A program made the translations under genes and the position numbers. Source: Elusimicrobiota bacterium (GTDB taxonomy: Bacteria > Elusimicrobiota > Elusimicrobia > FEN-1173). From it: a DNA stretch of 64,000 nt. The stretch lies in contig JAEURZ010000010.1 of assembly GCA_016788905.1 (NCBI GenBank), positions 36,081-100,080 on the forward strand, read 5' to 3'. How positions within the stretch are numbered: the stretch's first letter is position 1; every line of letters begins with the position of its first letter. A model generated the notes under the pieces. The model had not been told where the DNA came from. It made no database searches and saw only the letters and a list, made by a program, of their open reading frames with translations. Shown here piece by piece: positions 34,437-43,577 of this stretch.

Positions 34437-35549
34437 CTACGCTTCCAAAGACAACCGCTCTTTCCCATCCTTTGAAAAAAGGTTTATTTTTTCCAGGTCA
34501 AAGATTAATTCCATGGGCTGGTTCATTTCCAAAGGATTGTCCGGACGAACGCGTGCGATAAACCGAGTTCCCCCGGCTTCCAAATGAACATGGGTTTCGG
34601 CGCCCACCGGTTCAATCAGTTGCACCATGGCGATGACGGTGTTCCCTTCCGTGACGGCGCCCGTTTGAAAAAGTCGGTCGTGAATATCTTCCGGGCGAAC
34701 CCCCAGGAGCAACTCCACCCCATCCTTTAAAAACCCCACCCGTTGATAACGGGGCGGGAGTTTCAATTGAAAGTGCCCTTGGTCCAACCACACACTGTCC
34801 CCCCGATCCAACACCGTGACGTTGAAGAAATTCATGGGAGGACTGCCAATAAATTCCGCCACAAATCGATTTTTTGGTCGCCGGTAGAGATCGATGGGTT
34901 TGCCCACCTGTTGAACCGCCCCGTCTTTTAAAACAGCGATCCGGTCCCCCAAGGTCATGGCCTCCACTTGGTCGTGGGTCACATACACCATGGTGGTCTG
35001 GAGCCGTTGATGAAGACGAAGCAATTCCCCCCGGGTTTCTCCTCGCATTTTCGCGTCGAGATTCGAAAAAGGTTCATCGAAAAGAAACACCTTCGGTTTT
35101 CTTACGATGGCCCGCCCCACGGCCACCCGCTGACGTTGCCCCCCTGAGATTTCGTTGGGCTTCCGATGCAAGAGCGGGAGTAAATCCAATACTTCCGCCG
35201 CTTGACGCACCCGAGACTGGATTTCCTCATCCGAATAACCCCGAATGCGCAAACCGAACGACATGTTCTCCATCACCGTCATATGGGGGTAGAGCGCGTA
35301 GTTCTGAAACACCATGGAAATATTTCTTGATTTGGGGAGGTCGTGGTTCACAACCCTCTTGTCGATCAGAATTTTCCCATCGGACACATCTTCCAACCCC
35401 GCGATCAGACGAAGGAGACTCGTTTTTCCACATCCGGAGGGGCCCACCAGAACGAAAAGTTCCCGATCCTCCACGTCAAGCGAGACGTTTTGGACAGCGG
35501 GGATCAATCCATACCACTTCGAAACGTTTTGCAGAGACAATCGCGCCAT
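34437..35549 (-). CDS. ABC transporter ATP-binding protein, MalK/UgpC type, without partner genes
   Basis: The 370-residue protein is a carbohydrate-type importer ATPase: Walker A GPSGCGKTS, Q loop FQNYALYPHM, signature ISGGQRQRVAVGRAIVRKP, Walker B VFLFDEPFSNLD, switch His in VYVTHDQVEAM, and a C-terminal regulatory TOBE-like region (about 240-370). Such ATPases power uptake of maltose, glycerol 3-phosphate or other sugars, and one copy can serve several importers. No permease or binding protein gene is adjacent. It starts 3 nt downstream of a diguanylate cyclase gene, so the unit is probably co-transcribed. Confidence 0.9.
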   Translation of the reverse strand: MARLSLQNVSKWYGLIPAVQNVSLDVEDRELFVLVGPSGCGKTSLLRLIAGLEDVSDGKILIDKRVVNHDLPKSRNISMVFQNYALYPHMTVMENMSFGLRIRGYSDEEIQSRVRQAAEVLDLLPLLHRKPNEISGGQRQRVAVGRAIVRKPKVFLFDEPFSNLDAKMRGETRGELLRLHQRLQTTMVYVTHDQVEAMTLGDRIAVLKDGAVQQVGKPIDLYRRPKNRFVAEFIGSPPMNFFNVTVLDRGDSVWLDQGHFQLKLPPRYQRVGFLKDGVELLLGVRPEDIHDRLFQTGAVTEGNTVIAMVQLIEPVGAETHVHLEAGGTRFIARVRPDNPLEMNQPMELIFDLEKINLFSKDGKERLSLEA

Positions 35550-35552
35550 GAA

Positions 35553-36914
35553 TTATTTTTTCCCTTGGACAGCCGTCGTTCCTGGAGCCTGCCAAAACAT
35601 CACACGGTCACGACCCGCACGTTTCGCCTGATACAAGGCATGATCTGCCTGGGCCATCAATTCCGAGACCGGCGGACGTTCGGGTAAATACGCGCTGACA
35701 CCCACGCTTATTGTAAAAGGAAGGACAGTCTCTCGATCCCATGGGGGATTTTCAGAGAAAAACTGTCGCAGTCGTTCAAACCAGGCAACCACCTCTTGGG
35801 AGGAGTCCATTTCAAAGATTAAAGCAAACTCGTCGCCCCCAAAACGGCCCAAGGTAATCCCCGGATGTGCCAATTTTCGGACGCCGTTCGCCAAAGAGAC
35901 CAAAATCTTGTCTCCCGTCAAATGACCCCATCGATCGTTCATTGATTTAAAACTGTCTATGTCCAGTAAAGCAAAAAAGAGGGGCGTGTTGTAGCGGTGC
36001 GACTTTCGCAACCCATCTTCCAAGCGCTCCATCAAACTCCGGCGCAGAAACGCCCCCGTCAGAGCGTCAAACCGGCTCCGTTCGGTCATCAGATCATAGA
36101 GATCGGCCCGGCGAAGGCCAATGGACACCAATTTTCTTTCGATATTGTAGCCGTCCAGACTTTCTTCCAGGTGAACGGGATCCACTTCCAGTAGGCCCAA
36201 AGCCAATATATCTTTATCCCACGTGAAAGGGATCAGAAGACAGGTCGATCCAAAAGGCTGACCCGGCAAACTCAATTGCCGGCTGGGGGCGGAATAGCGA
36301 CGGATGTTCCGGGATCGAGCCAGGGAAGGGTGGGACGCCAAGACGCGAACCCAGTCTTGAACGTTAAAATGGCCATCGGTAAACGAAGTCCCCCAGTTCC
36401 CATTCAATTGACGTCGCAAAATCAAACATCCTTTCACACCGGGCCGCTTCTTCCACATATGACCCAACGTCTGAAGAATTTCCCCGGCCTCAAGTTTCGT
36501 CGCCATGACTTGGACGAGCGCAAACCGATTTTGTAATCGTTCCAATCGATCCTGACACTCTCCCTTTTCTTTTAATACCGTTTCATGAACACGCAACACC
36601 TTCGCTTTCTGCTCCAGGAGAGTTGATTGTCGACGGTTAAATTCTCGGGAAAGAGCCCTTTGCGCGCGGCGAAAGAAAACAGGGACCAGGATGGCTGCCC
36701 CGTAAACACCCCAGTGAAAAACCAAATCGACGCCGCCACGGGACTGCGTGGCGGCGTGCGCCAGGGCCAGGCCCGCTAACAGGACAGCGGTGAGATAGCA
36801 TTTGCCATTCTGAATAAGGAGGCATCCCCACAAAACCGGGACCACTCCCCAGAACAATAAGGCGTGAGCCAGACTGATGTCAAACCGAATAGGCTCGAAC
36901 ACGATTGCGTCCAC
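35553..36914 (-). CDS. membrane GGDEF diguanylate cyclase
   Basis: This 453-residue protein has about three N-terminal hydrophobic segments, a coiled-coil linker (about 90-130), a GAF-like region (about 140-270) and a C-terminal GGDEF domain with GRFGGDEFALIFE as the active site. The preceding DIDSFKSMNDRWGH motif holds the metal-binding Asp. It should make c-di-GMP from GTP. No RxxD product-inhibition site is obvious before the GGDEF. The start is a GTG at 36914, overlapping the upstream cyclase by 35 nt; a second GTG lies 4 codons later. It is paralogous to the next gene. Confidence 0.9.
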   Translation of the reverse strand: MDAIVFEPIRFDISLAHALLFWGVVPVLWGCLLIQNGKCYLTAVLLAGLALAHAATQSRGGVDLVFHWGVYGAAILVPVFFRRAQRALSREFNRRQSTLLEQKAKVLRVHETVLKEKGECQDRLERLQNRFALVQVMATKLEAGEILQTLGHMWKKRPGVKGCLILRRQLNGNWGTSFTDGHFNVQDWVRVLASHPSLARSRNIRRYSAPSRQLSLPGQPFGSTCLLIPFTWDKDILALGLLEVDPVHLEESLDGYNIERKLVSIGLRRADLYDLMTERSRFDALTGAFLRRSLMERLEDGLRKSHRYNTPLFFALLDIDSFKSMNDRWGHLTGDKILVSLANGVRKLAHPGITLGRFGGDEFALIFEMDSSQEVVAWFERLRQFFSENPPWDRETVLPFTISVGVSAYLPERPPVSELMAQADHALYQAKRAGRDRVMFWQAPGTTAVQGKK

Positions 36915-38280
36915 CCCTTTTGGCGGCGTAGAGGGCTTCGTCGGAGCGACGGATCATTTCTTCCTCGTTGGTCACGTCGTTGGATAAGGTGGCCACCCCC
37001 GCGGAGAGGGTGACTTTGATGCTTTTTTGTCCCCACCGGAACGGGGTCGCCGCAATGGTTTTGACCAATCGCTGCGTAAATCGAAGGGCATCGGCACCAC
37101 GCGTGGAAGGCATGATCACCACAAATTCCTCTCCGCCGTAACGGGCCACAAAATCGGTTTCCCGTGCCTGGGCCATCACCAGCCGGGACAACCACCGCAA
37201 CACCTCATCCCCGATGTGATGCCCGTGGGCGTCGTTCACTTTTTTAAAATGATCGATGTCCAGGATCACCAGGGAAAAAGGGCGTCCGTTGTGGCGTGCC
37301 TTTCGAAATTCCTCCAACAATCGCTCATTAAAATAACCGCGCGTAAAGACACCGGTTAACTCATCTGAAATGGCCAGAGCTTCTGTCTGACTGAATCGCT
37401 CTGTGTTCCCCAACGCCAATGAAATCAAGTCGGATCCAATGGAAGCCAGGCGAAGGTCATGAATATGAAAAGGGTGGCGGGGCTGCTTGGATTCCATAGA
37501 GATCCATCCCAGAAAACTTTCCCGCCCTTTCACAGGAAGGCAAATAAAAAGGCCGGGTTCCCAGGTGGGGACTGTTGACGTTCGGGAAGAGAGAAGGCGT
37601 GGTTGTCCCCATTGAAGCACCTTCATTCCCCATTCATCGGTGGGATCGGGGACATCCGGTTTAGGAAAAAGATGGAGCCCCACACGCGCTTTAGGAAACA
37701 TGGCCCCCAAACCGGCCTGCACACGTTGAAGCAGCTCGTCCCGATGGTAAGGTCCCACCAAATCATCGGTAAAGAGCTGCAGGCGGTCAAACGCATTGAT
37801 TCGGGCGTGACTGTCCTCAATAACCGTTTTCGCGTTTTCCACATTGGATTGGAGTCGTGACAAATCCAGTTCGAGTCCATCCCATTCTTCTTGGAATCGG
37901 TTCCAAGTGACTTCCCGCTGACGGTCAAACGCCCCGAGAACCCAGAAAACGACCCACACCAAGAGTCCATGCATGGGGTAAAGAACGCGGGCCCACGGAG
38001 TTAAAGAAAAAAAGAATCCCCCCAGAGCCACCGAACTGGCCAAGAGCGCTCCGCCAAAAGCCCAACCCAAGCCCCCCCCCAAATAGAGAAAAAACTCCAG
38101 CGCGAGGAATAGAGGAAACAATTCAGTGGCGGCGTAGGGACCTTTGATCATGGCCCAAAGAATGGCCCCGCCAAAAAGAGGAAGCCCCACCGGGCCCATC
38201 AGGAGGGAAACCAACTGAACCCGAGACGATCGTGCCCCCGGGAAAAAAAACAACAGGGGTTGTGGTTCCGTTAAGGACAT
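36880..38280 (-). CDS. membrane GGDEF diguanylate cyclase
   Basis: The 466-residue product has several N-terminal hydrophobic segments (within about 20-125), a coiled coil (QSNVENAKTVIEDSHARINA), a GAF-like region (about 175-300) and a GGDEF domain with ARYGGEEFVVIMP (a GGEEF variant, fully active in known enzymes) and LDIDHFKKVNDAHGH. It is the first gene of the two-cyclase unit and follows a promoter and a leader of about 140 nt. Same layout as the downstream paralog but strongly diverged, so an old duplication. Confidence 0.9.
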   Translation of the reverse strand: MSLTEPQPLLFFFPGARSSRVQLVSLLMGPVGLPLFGGAILWAMIKGPYAATELFPLFLALEFFLYLGGGLGWAFGGALLASSVALGGFFFSLTPWARVLYPMHGLLVWVVFWVLGAFDRQREVTWNRFQEEWDGLELDLSRLQSNVENAKTVIEDSHARINAFDRLQLFTDDLVGPYHRDELLQRVQAGLGAMFPKARVGLHLFPKPDVPDPTDEWGMKVLQWGQPRLLSSRTSTVPTWEPGLFICLPVKGRESFLGWISMESKQPRHPFHIHDLRLASIGSDLISLALGNTERFSQTEALAISDELTGVFTRGYFNERLLEEFRKARHNGRPFSLVILDIDHFKKVNDAHGHHIGDEVLRWLSRLVMAQARETDFVARYGGEEFVVIMPSTRGADALRFTQRLVKTIAATPFRWGQKSIKVTLSAGVATLSNDVTNEEEMIRRSDEALYAAKRGGRNRVRAYSV

Positions 38281-38418
38281 GCGGCAGCCTCTGACTCCAA
38301 AAAAATTTCACACAAGGGGACTCTCCTCAACAACAAAAGAGCGCGGCCCTCCAGTGAATGCGGAGGGCTGGGGAACCCTGCTCTTAGGAATACACCGTTC
38401 CCCGGACAGCTTTCGTGC
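38281..38418 (-). promoter_or_regulatory. structured 5' leader of the diguanylate cyclase operon
   Basis: The predicted transcript before ATG 38280 contains GGGGAAC...GTTCCCC and AGCCCTCC...GGAGGGC stems, closed by GAGC...GCTC. This could be a cis-regulatory RNA. I compared it with the GEMM-I c-di-GMP riboswitch consensus from memory and found no match to the conserved core. Confidence 0.4.
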
Positions 38419-38424
38419 CGTATT

Positions 38425-38452
38425 AGTATAAGCCAATAGGAAAATAATTCAA
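38425..38452 (-). promoter_or_regulatory. promoter of the diguanylate cyclase operon
   Basis: TTGAAT (38447-38452), a 16-bp spacer and TATACT (38425-38430) on the minus strand. Predicted start is near 38418, giving the leader described above. Between 38453 and the terminator hairpin at 38522 I see nothing further. Confidence 0.6.
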
Positions 38453-38521
38453 GGGATTTTTTGAGCGAACTTAGAAAATAGGTATTACTTACAGCGGGAC
38501 ATAAAAAAGATGGGGCAATCT

Positions 38522-38558
38522 TCCCTCCTGACCAGCCCACAGGGCTGATCAGGAGGGA
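38522..38558 (-). terminator. terminator-like hairpin after the phosphohexomutase gene
   Basis: A 17-bp stem (TCCCTCCTGACCAGCCC and its complement, one mismatch) with a 3-nt loop lies 39 nt downstream of the phosphohexomutase stop. On the minus strand the T run comes 13-14 nt later, so it is an imperfect intrinsic terminator or an mRNA-stabilising end. Confidence 0.55.
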
Positions 38559-38597
38559 ACGGTCGCATGGGCCCTCAGCGGCTAACGAGCACAAAAA

Positions 38598-40001
38598 CTA
38601 CGGTGTTCCGATTTTAGTACCCGCCCATTCCTGGGCCTTGCGGAGAAGTTGGGCGGTGGTCACCGGGTCCGGAGTCTCCGCGTAGGTCCGAAGCAGGGGT
38701 TCTGTCCCGCTGGGCCGCAGTAACAACCAGGACCCATCCTCAAGGATAATTTTCAAACCATCTCCGCTTTTCTTTTGGCGGACAACTTTCCCAGTCAGTT
38801 TTTCCGGGACCCGTTGGGCCACGGCTTTTTCCCAGGCGGCCCGATCGGGAATGGGGGTCCGAAGGGGAAGATCCACCCGCTGGTAATCCGAAACACCAAA
38901 CTCCTTGTACATTTCTTGTCGTAGGACCGATAAGGGTTTCCCTTCAGCCAATACCAATTCCATCAGCAGTAGCCCCGAAAGAATTCCGTCCCGCTCTAAC
39001 CCCCACACACCGACCCCATAGCCCCCGGATTCTTCCCCCCCCAACAATGTTTTACATCGAGCCATTTCATCCGCCACATGCTTATACCCCACGGGCACGT
39101 GGGTCACAGGAACCCCCCACGTTTTCGCCATCCGTTCCGAAAGATACCCCATTGAAGTGGCCTGAACCAGTGGTCCCTTCAGCCGACGGTTTTGAACCAA
39201 ATGTCTAAAAAGAAGCGGAAAGACCGTGTGGGGAGGAAGATAGGCTCCCGTGTCATCGATCACACCCAATCGATCGGCGTCGCCATCCACACCCACCCCG
39301 ATAACGGCTTTGGTGCGTCGAACAGCCTCCACCAAGGGCGCCAAATGGGGTTCAATCGGTTCCGGGGGAATCCCACCGAAAAGAGGGTCCCGTTGTCCAC
39401 GAACGATTTCTCCCTTGAGTTTCAGATGGCGAAAGATTTCCTCCCAAACGGGTCCACCCGATCCATGCATGGCGTCCACGGCAAGAGGTGTCTTTTTTTC
39501 CCGCCACCACTTGAGTTCCAAGCGGGACAGAAGAGCTTTCACATACCCCTCGTTGGGCGAAAATGAATCCACTTTGGCCCCAAGGTTTGACGGAGGGATC
39601 TCCGCTTCAATCATCCCTTCCACCTGGGCCGTGAAGGTGGGATCGGCGGAACGACCCGGGGGAACTTTTATTTTAAATCCGTTATAGGAGGGCGGGTTGT
39701 GGCTCGCGGTGATCATAACCCCCGCCGCCGCGGAGAGGCGTTTAAGGGAAAAGGATAACGCCGGGCTCGTGGTGGCTTCTTTCACCACCCACACGCGATG
39801 GCCGTGGGCGGCCAAAACCCCGGCCGCTTCGCGAGCAAATTCTTCCGAAAGAAATCGGAAATCGAATCCTACCGCAACAGTCGAACGGGGCTTGAGAACC
39901 CGCGCCAACGCCAAAGACACTCGCCGAACATTCTGAAAGGTGAAATCATGAGCGATCTCCCCTCTCCACCCATCTGTTCCAAACACAAGCGGGTTCTCCA
40001 T
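38598..40001 (-). CDS. phosphoglucomutase/phosphomannomutase family protein
   Basis: The 467-residue alpha-D-phosphohexomutase has all four domain signatures: GVMITASHNPPSYNGFKI (active-site Ser, about 95-110), GVDGDADRLGVID (metal loop, about 237), GGEESGGYGV (sugar-binding loop) and RPSGTEPLLRTYAE (phosphate-binding loop near the C-terminus). It interconverts hexose 1- and 6-phosphates; glucose, mannose or glucosamine specificity cannot be decided, though the ESGG loop fits PGM/PMM. It starts 5 nt after the lytic transglycosylase gene and ends the rpmE-to-pgm operon. Confidence 0.92.
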   Translation of the reverse strand: MENPLVFGTDGWRGEIAHDFTFQNVRRVSLALARVLKPRSTVAVGFDFRFLSEEFAREAAGVLAAHGHRVWVVKEATTSPALSFSLKRLSAAAGVMITASHNPPSYNGFKIKVPPGRSADPTFTAQVEGMIEAEIPPSNLGAKVDSFSPNEGYVKALLSRLELKWWREKKTPLAVDAMHGSGGPVWEEIFRHLKLKGEIVRGQRDPLFGGIPPEPIEPHLAPLVEAVRRTKAVIGVGVDGDADRLGVIDDTGAYLPPHTVFPLLFRHLVQNRRLKGPLVQATSMGYLSERMAKTWGVPVTHVPVGYKHVADEMARCKTLLGGEESGGYGVGVWGLERDGILSGLLLMELVLAEGKPLSVLRQEMYKEFGVSDYQRVDLPLRTPIPDRAAWEKAVAQRVPEKLTGKVVRQKKSGDGLKIILEDGSWLLLRPSGTEPLLRTYAETPDPVTTAQLLRKAQEWAGTKIGTP

Positions 40002-40006
40002 ATGGA

Positions 40007-41461
40007 TTACTCTCCTTTAAATCCTCGACCCGGCCGGATCACCAGGGTTTGCCCCGGGCGAAGACGGTTGGGATTAGGAATCTTGTTTTCACGCTGAATG
40101 GCCGACGCGGTGGTTCGATAACGTTTCGCGATCCGGCCCAAAAAATCTCCGCGCTGAACCTTGTAGCGCACAAACCCAGGGGAGGGGGTCCAATCTTTTA
40201 CTTGAGCCAAGGCGGCCCTAAACTTCTTTTCCGTCCCCGCCGGAATTCGCAGTTTAAAGTTTGGTTCATTGTTCGGCGTCACCCATAAGCGAACCGAGGG
40301 GTTTAGTTCTCGTATCACACTTTCGGAAACACCTGCACAAGCCGCAGCCACTTTCAAATCCAGGGGACGTTCCAACAGAACCACATCGGGCGGGGGAAGG
40401 CGCGTGGGACGAGGCGGCCGAAGGCCATACTTCTCCGCGTTATCCCCGATAAGAACAAGGGCCATCAATTTGGGAACGTATTGTTCCGTTTCCCGGGGGA
40501 TGCCTTGGCGTTTTGATAATAAAGAAAAATCTGTGGAGCGAGTAAATTCCAGATCCCGCTGAATTCCATACATTCCCCGGTTGTAGGCCGCCAACGCCAA
40601 ATGCCAATCGTCAAACCAGTCGTACAAGCTTTTCAACGTCCGAAGCGCGGCCCGGGTGGATTTTTCTGGGTCACGCCGTTCGTCCACCCAATAGTTTATT
40701 TTAAGTCCCGCGTATTTCGCGGTCCCACTCATGAACTGCCACATGCCCACCGCCCCCGCCCGGGAAACAGCGAAAGGGAGGTATTCGCTTTCCACAACAG
40801 GAAGATAGATCAACGATCGGGGCATTTTTTCTTCCGTGATGGCCTGCGAAATAAAATCATGGTAAAGTCCCATCCGATCGAAAGCCGCCTGGGTCCGATC
40901 ACGCAAGCGACCGGTGTAAAGCGCCACATACTTCTCCACCAAGGGATCTTCAGGGTCGATGGTCATGGCGTAGGTTCGCGTGGACACGATCGGAGACAAT
41001 TCGACAGAAGAATCCGCTTCGGAAACCATCGATTGAACCTCCTCCCCATCGGAGAGGAAATCCCCAGAGGGGAGAAGGGAATCTCCCCCAGCGGGAAACA
41101 ACAGACTGGCAATTTCAGGACGAAGAGAAACGAGCGTCTCATCGTCTACGCCACCCGAAATAAGTTTCAACACCTTGCCATATTTTTTACGGGCCAAGCG
41201 GGTCTTCCCGGCCGATTCGGCCTCAATCCCTTCTTCGAACAACCGCTCCGCCCGAACACGCCACACCGGTTTCTCCCCCGTGGTGGCCGGTCCAGGAGAT
41301 ACACCGACGTCTCCCTCACCGGATTCCGCAGAGAGGGACACCATCGGGGCGGAAAGCCCCTCGGCCGGATCTTGGGCACGAAGGGAAAACCCATTTCCCC
41401 AAGAAATCATTGAGACCAGAACGCCTCCCAAGAGGAGAGACCCTGTTTTGTATTTTTCCAT
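40007..41461 (-). CDS. MltD-like membrane-bound lytic murein transglycosylase with LysM domain
   Basis: This 484-residue exported protein has a signal peptide (LLLGGVLVSMISWGNGFSL), an acidic low-complexity region, and an SLT/goose-lysozyme-like domain (about 190-320) with VVESEYLPFAVSRAGAVGMW (catalytic Glu) and DDWHLALAAYNRG. A LysM domain closes the protein (YKVQRGDFLGRIAKRYRT, NRLRPGQTLVI). The enzyme cleaves peptidoglycan glycan strands with formation of 1,6-anhydroMurNAc. Its start overlaps the murA stop (TAATG), a logical cell-wall pairing. Confidence 0.9.
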   Translation of the reverse strand: MEKYKTGSLLLGGVLVSMISWGNGFSLRAQDPAEGLSAPMVSLSAESGEGDVGVSPGPATTGEKPVWRVRAERLFEEGIEAESAGKTRLARKKYGKVLKLISGGVDDETLVSLRPEIASLLFPAGGDSLLPSGDFLSDGEEVQSMVSEADSSVELSPIVSTRTYAMTIDPEDPLVEKYVALYTGRLRDRTQAAFDRMGLYHDFISQAITEEKMPRSLIYLPVVESEYLPFAVSRAGAVGMWQFMSGTAKYAGLKINYWVDERRDPEKSTRAALRTLKSLYDWFDDWHLALAAYNRGMYGIQRDLEFTRSTDFSLLSKRQGIPRETEQYVPKLMALVLIGDNAEKYGLRPPRPTRLPPPDVVLLERPLDLKVAAACAGVSESVIRELNPSVRLWVTPNNEPNFKLRIPAGTEKKFRAALAQVKDWTPSPGFVRYKVQRGDFLGRIAKRYRTTASAIQRENKIPNPNRLRPGQTLVIRPGRGFKGE

Positions 41462-42720
41462 TATTGAGGGACCCGCCGAATGTCCGCGCCTAAGGCGCGA
41501 AGTTTACATTCAAGTTTTTCGTATCCCCGATCCAAATGATACACCCGGAGAATCTTGGTCGTTCCTCGGGCCACCAGACCCGCCAAAACCAACGCCGCAC
41601 CCGCCCGCAAATCCGACACCATCAAGGGACACCCGGAAAGGCGGGCCACGCCTTCCACCTGAGCGCGGTGGCCCCGGGTTTCGATTCGCGCGCTCATTCG
41701 CAAGAGTTCCTGCGCGTGAAGAAACCGGTTTTCAAAAATGTCTTCTTCAATCACGCTTCGCCCGGCCGTCACGGCCATGAGCGCCATCCATTGGGCCTGC
41801 ATGTCGGTCGGGAACCCGGGGTAAACCCGGGTTTTAACCGAAACAGGTTTGAGCGGTCGCACCCAAACCGCCTCCACCGTTCCATCCCCCACGGTCAAAC
41901 GGAGGCCCGTCCGGCGTAGGGCGTCCAGCACCGTCTTCAAATGGGCCGGCTCCACCTCCGTCAAGAGAATCTTCCCCCGCGTCATGGCGGCGGCCACAAG
42001 AAAAGTCCCCGCCTCGATCCGATCGGGAATCACCCGGTGGTGCGCCCCGTGAAGAACACGCACCCCCTCCACCACCACGCGGTTCGATCCCGCTCCTGTT
42101 ATCTTCGCTCCCATGGAGGACAAGAGGTTCGCGAGGTCCACAATCTCGGGTTCACGCGCGGCGTTTTCAATCACCGTTCGCCCCGTGGCGAGGGACGCCG
42201 CCATGAGAACGTTCTCGGTGGCCCCCACACTGGCCATGGGAAATTTGATCCGTCCCCCTTTTAAGCGGCCCACCGCGGAAATGTATCCTTCGTGAACCGA
42301 AATACGAGCGCCCATTCGTTCAAAAGCTTTGAGATGAAAATTAATCGGACGGGCCCCAATGGCGCAACCGCCAGGAAGAGAGACATCGGCTTTCCCCAAC
42401 CGAGCCAACAGAGGCCCCATCACCACGGCGCTGGCCCTCATCCGCCGGACCAAATCGTAAGGCGCTTGGGCACGAAGCGCGCCACGCTTGTGAACCGTCA
42501 CCCGCCCGGATCGAAAGACCACTTTTTTCCCCAACCGTTCCAACAATCGCACCGCGGTCTGAATATCCTGGAGATCGGGCACGTTGTCCAACACACATTC
42601 TTCGTCCGTCAAAAGGGTTGCGAATAAACAGGGAAGGGCCGCGTTTTTTGACCCCGAGATACGGACGCTCCCGGCGAGCCGCCGCCCCCCTTTGATGACA
42701 AAGGCATCCAATCGAATCAT
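41461..42720 (-). CDS. murA: UDP-N-acetylglucosamine 1-carboxyvinyltransferase
   Basis: At 419 residues this is a full-length MurA, which adds enolpyruvate from PEP to UDP-GlcNAc as the first committed step of peptidoglycan synthesis. The N-terminal IKGGRRLAGSVRISGSKNAA, the active-site loop SLPGGCAIGARPINFHL with the catalytic Cys (the fosfomycin target), and VYPGFPTDMQAQWMAL near the C-terminus are all present. It overlaps the prmC stop (ATGA) and the next start (TAATG). The Cys rather than Asp at the loop implies a fosfomycin-sensitive type. Confidence 0.96.
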   Translation of the reverse strand: MIRLDAFVIKGGRRLAGSVRISGSKNAALPCLFATLLTDEECVLDNVPDLQDIQTAVRLLERLGKKVVFRSGRVTVHKRGALRAQAPYDLVRRMRASAVVMGPLLARLGKADVSLPGGCAIGARPINFHLKAFERMGARISVHEGYISAVGRLKGGRIKFPMASVGATENVLMAASLATGRTVIENAAREPEIVDLANLLSSMGAKITGAGSNRVVVEGVRVLHGAHHRVIPDRIEAGTFLVAAAMTRGKILLTEVEPAHLKTVLDALRRTGLRLTVGDGTVEAVWVRPLKPVSVKTRVYPGFPTDMQAQWMALMAVTAGRSVIEEDIFENRFLHAQELLRMSARIETRGHRAQVEGVARLSGCPLMVSDLRAGAALVLAGLVARGTTKILRVYHLDRGYEKLECKLRALGADIRRVPQ

Positions 42721-43577
42721 CGCTCGCCCCTCACAAAACGGTCTTTCCCGGCAAAATCTTGAAAGATGGCCACATTTGAAAAACCTGTCCCGCTCAGAAG
42801 GCGGGCCACCACAGCCGCTTGGCCGATGCCCACTTCCAGATAAAGACGCCCCCCAGGCCGTAACGCCCGAACCGATTGTGGAACCAACCGCCGAATTAAT
42901 GTCAAACCGTCGGGGCCTCCGTCCAAGGCCAACCGAGGTTCTTTTCGAACTTCAGGAGATAAATCCTCCAAATCCGGCGTCGGGATATAGGGCAAATTGG
43001 CAACGATCCGGTCCACGGGTGTATCAGCGATGCCCTCCAAGAGATCGGATCGTCGGAATTCAATCTTCGCTTCCAACCCATACCGACGGGCGTTCCAACG
43101 CGCCACCGCTAACGCCGCCGGGGAAAGATCGAGGGCGGTCACACGAACCTCGGGCCAATACCGGGCCATGGCCAAAGCCAACCCGCCGGAACCGGTTCCC
43201 ACATCGACAACGGAACGGGGAGCCTCCCCGGTTTCCCGGACAAGGTCAAAAAGCTCCTCCGTTTCCGGCCGAGGAATCAACACATCCCTTGTGAGCGTTA
43301 ACGTAAAATCAAGGAAATCCCACTCCCCCAAGAGATAGGCAAGAGGGAAACCCGAACACCGGCGGAGGAGAAGGGAACTCAATAAGAGTTGAGCCGAGGG
43401 TTCCCACCTCCGGTCTCTTTCCCACTCAATGCTTTTTGGGGAAAGACCCAAGGCACGGGCCACCATTTCTTTTCCTTCCATCGCGGCGTTGGAAACCCCC
43501 GCTTGTTCCAGCGTTTCTTGGGCGACCGCCAAAGCCTCGGCCACACCAACAGGGAGAGTCCGAGTCCCCGTGATCAC
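42717..43577 (-). CDS. prmC: peptide chain release factor N5-glutamine methyltransferase
   Basis: The 286-residue protein has the PrmC N-terminal helical domain and a Rossmann methyltransferase domain with VVDVGTGSGGLALAMARY (AdoMet motif I). The catalytic NPPY motif appears as NLPYIPTPDLEDLSPEV, and EPRLALDGGPDGL follows as in true PrmC proteins. It methylates the GGQ glutamine of release factors, and its substrate gene prfA lies directly upstream with ATGA overlap. The Pro-to-Leu change in NPPY is a variant found in other members and should be tolerated. Confidence 0.94.
   Translation of the reverse strand: MITGTRTLPVGVAEALAVAQETLEQAGVSNAAMEGKEMVARALGLSPKSIEWERDRRWEPSAQLLLSSLLLRRCSGFPLAYLLGEWDFLDFTLTLTRDVLIPRPETEELFDLVRETGEAPRSVVDVGTGSGGLALAMARYWPEVRVTALDLSPAALAVARWNARRYGLEAKIEFRRSDLLEGIADTPVDRIVANLPYIPTPDLEDLSPEVRKEPRLALDGGPDGLTLIRRLVPQSVRALRPGGRLYLEVGIGQAAVVARLLSGTGFSNVAIFQDFAGKDRFVRGER

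Noticed and set aside
38281..38418. c-di-GMP (GEMM-I) riboswitch
   Set aside because: The conserved core of the aptamer (the GCAAACC and GACGCAAAGCC elements) is absent; only generic stems are visible.
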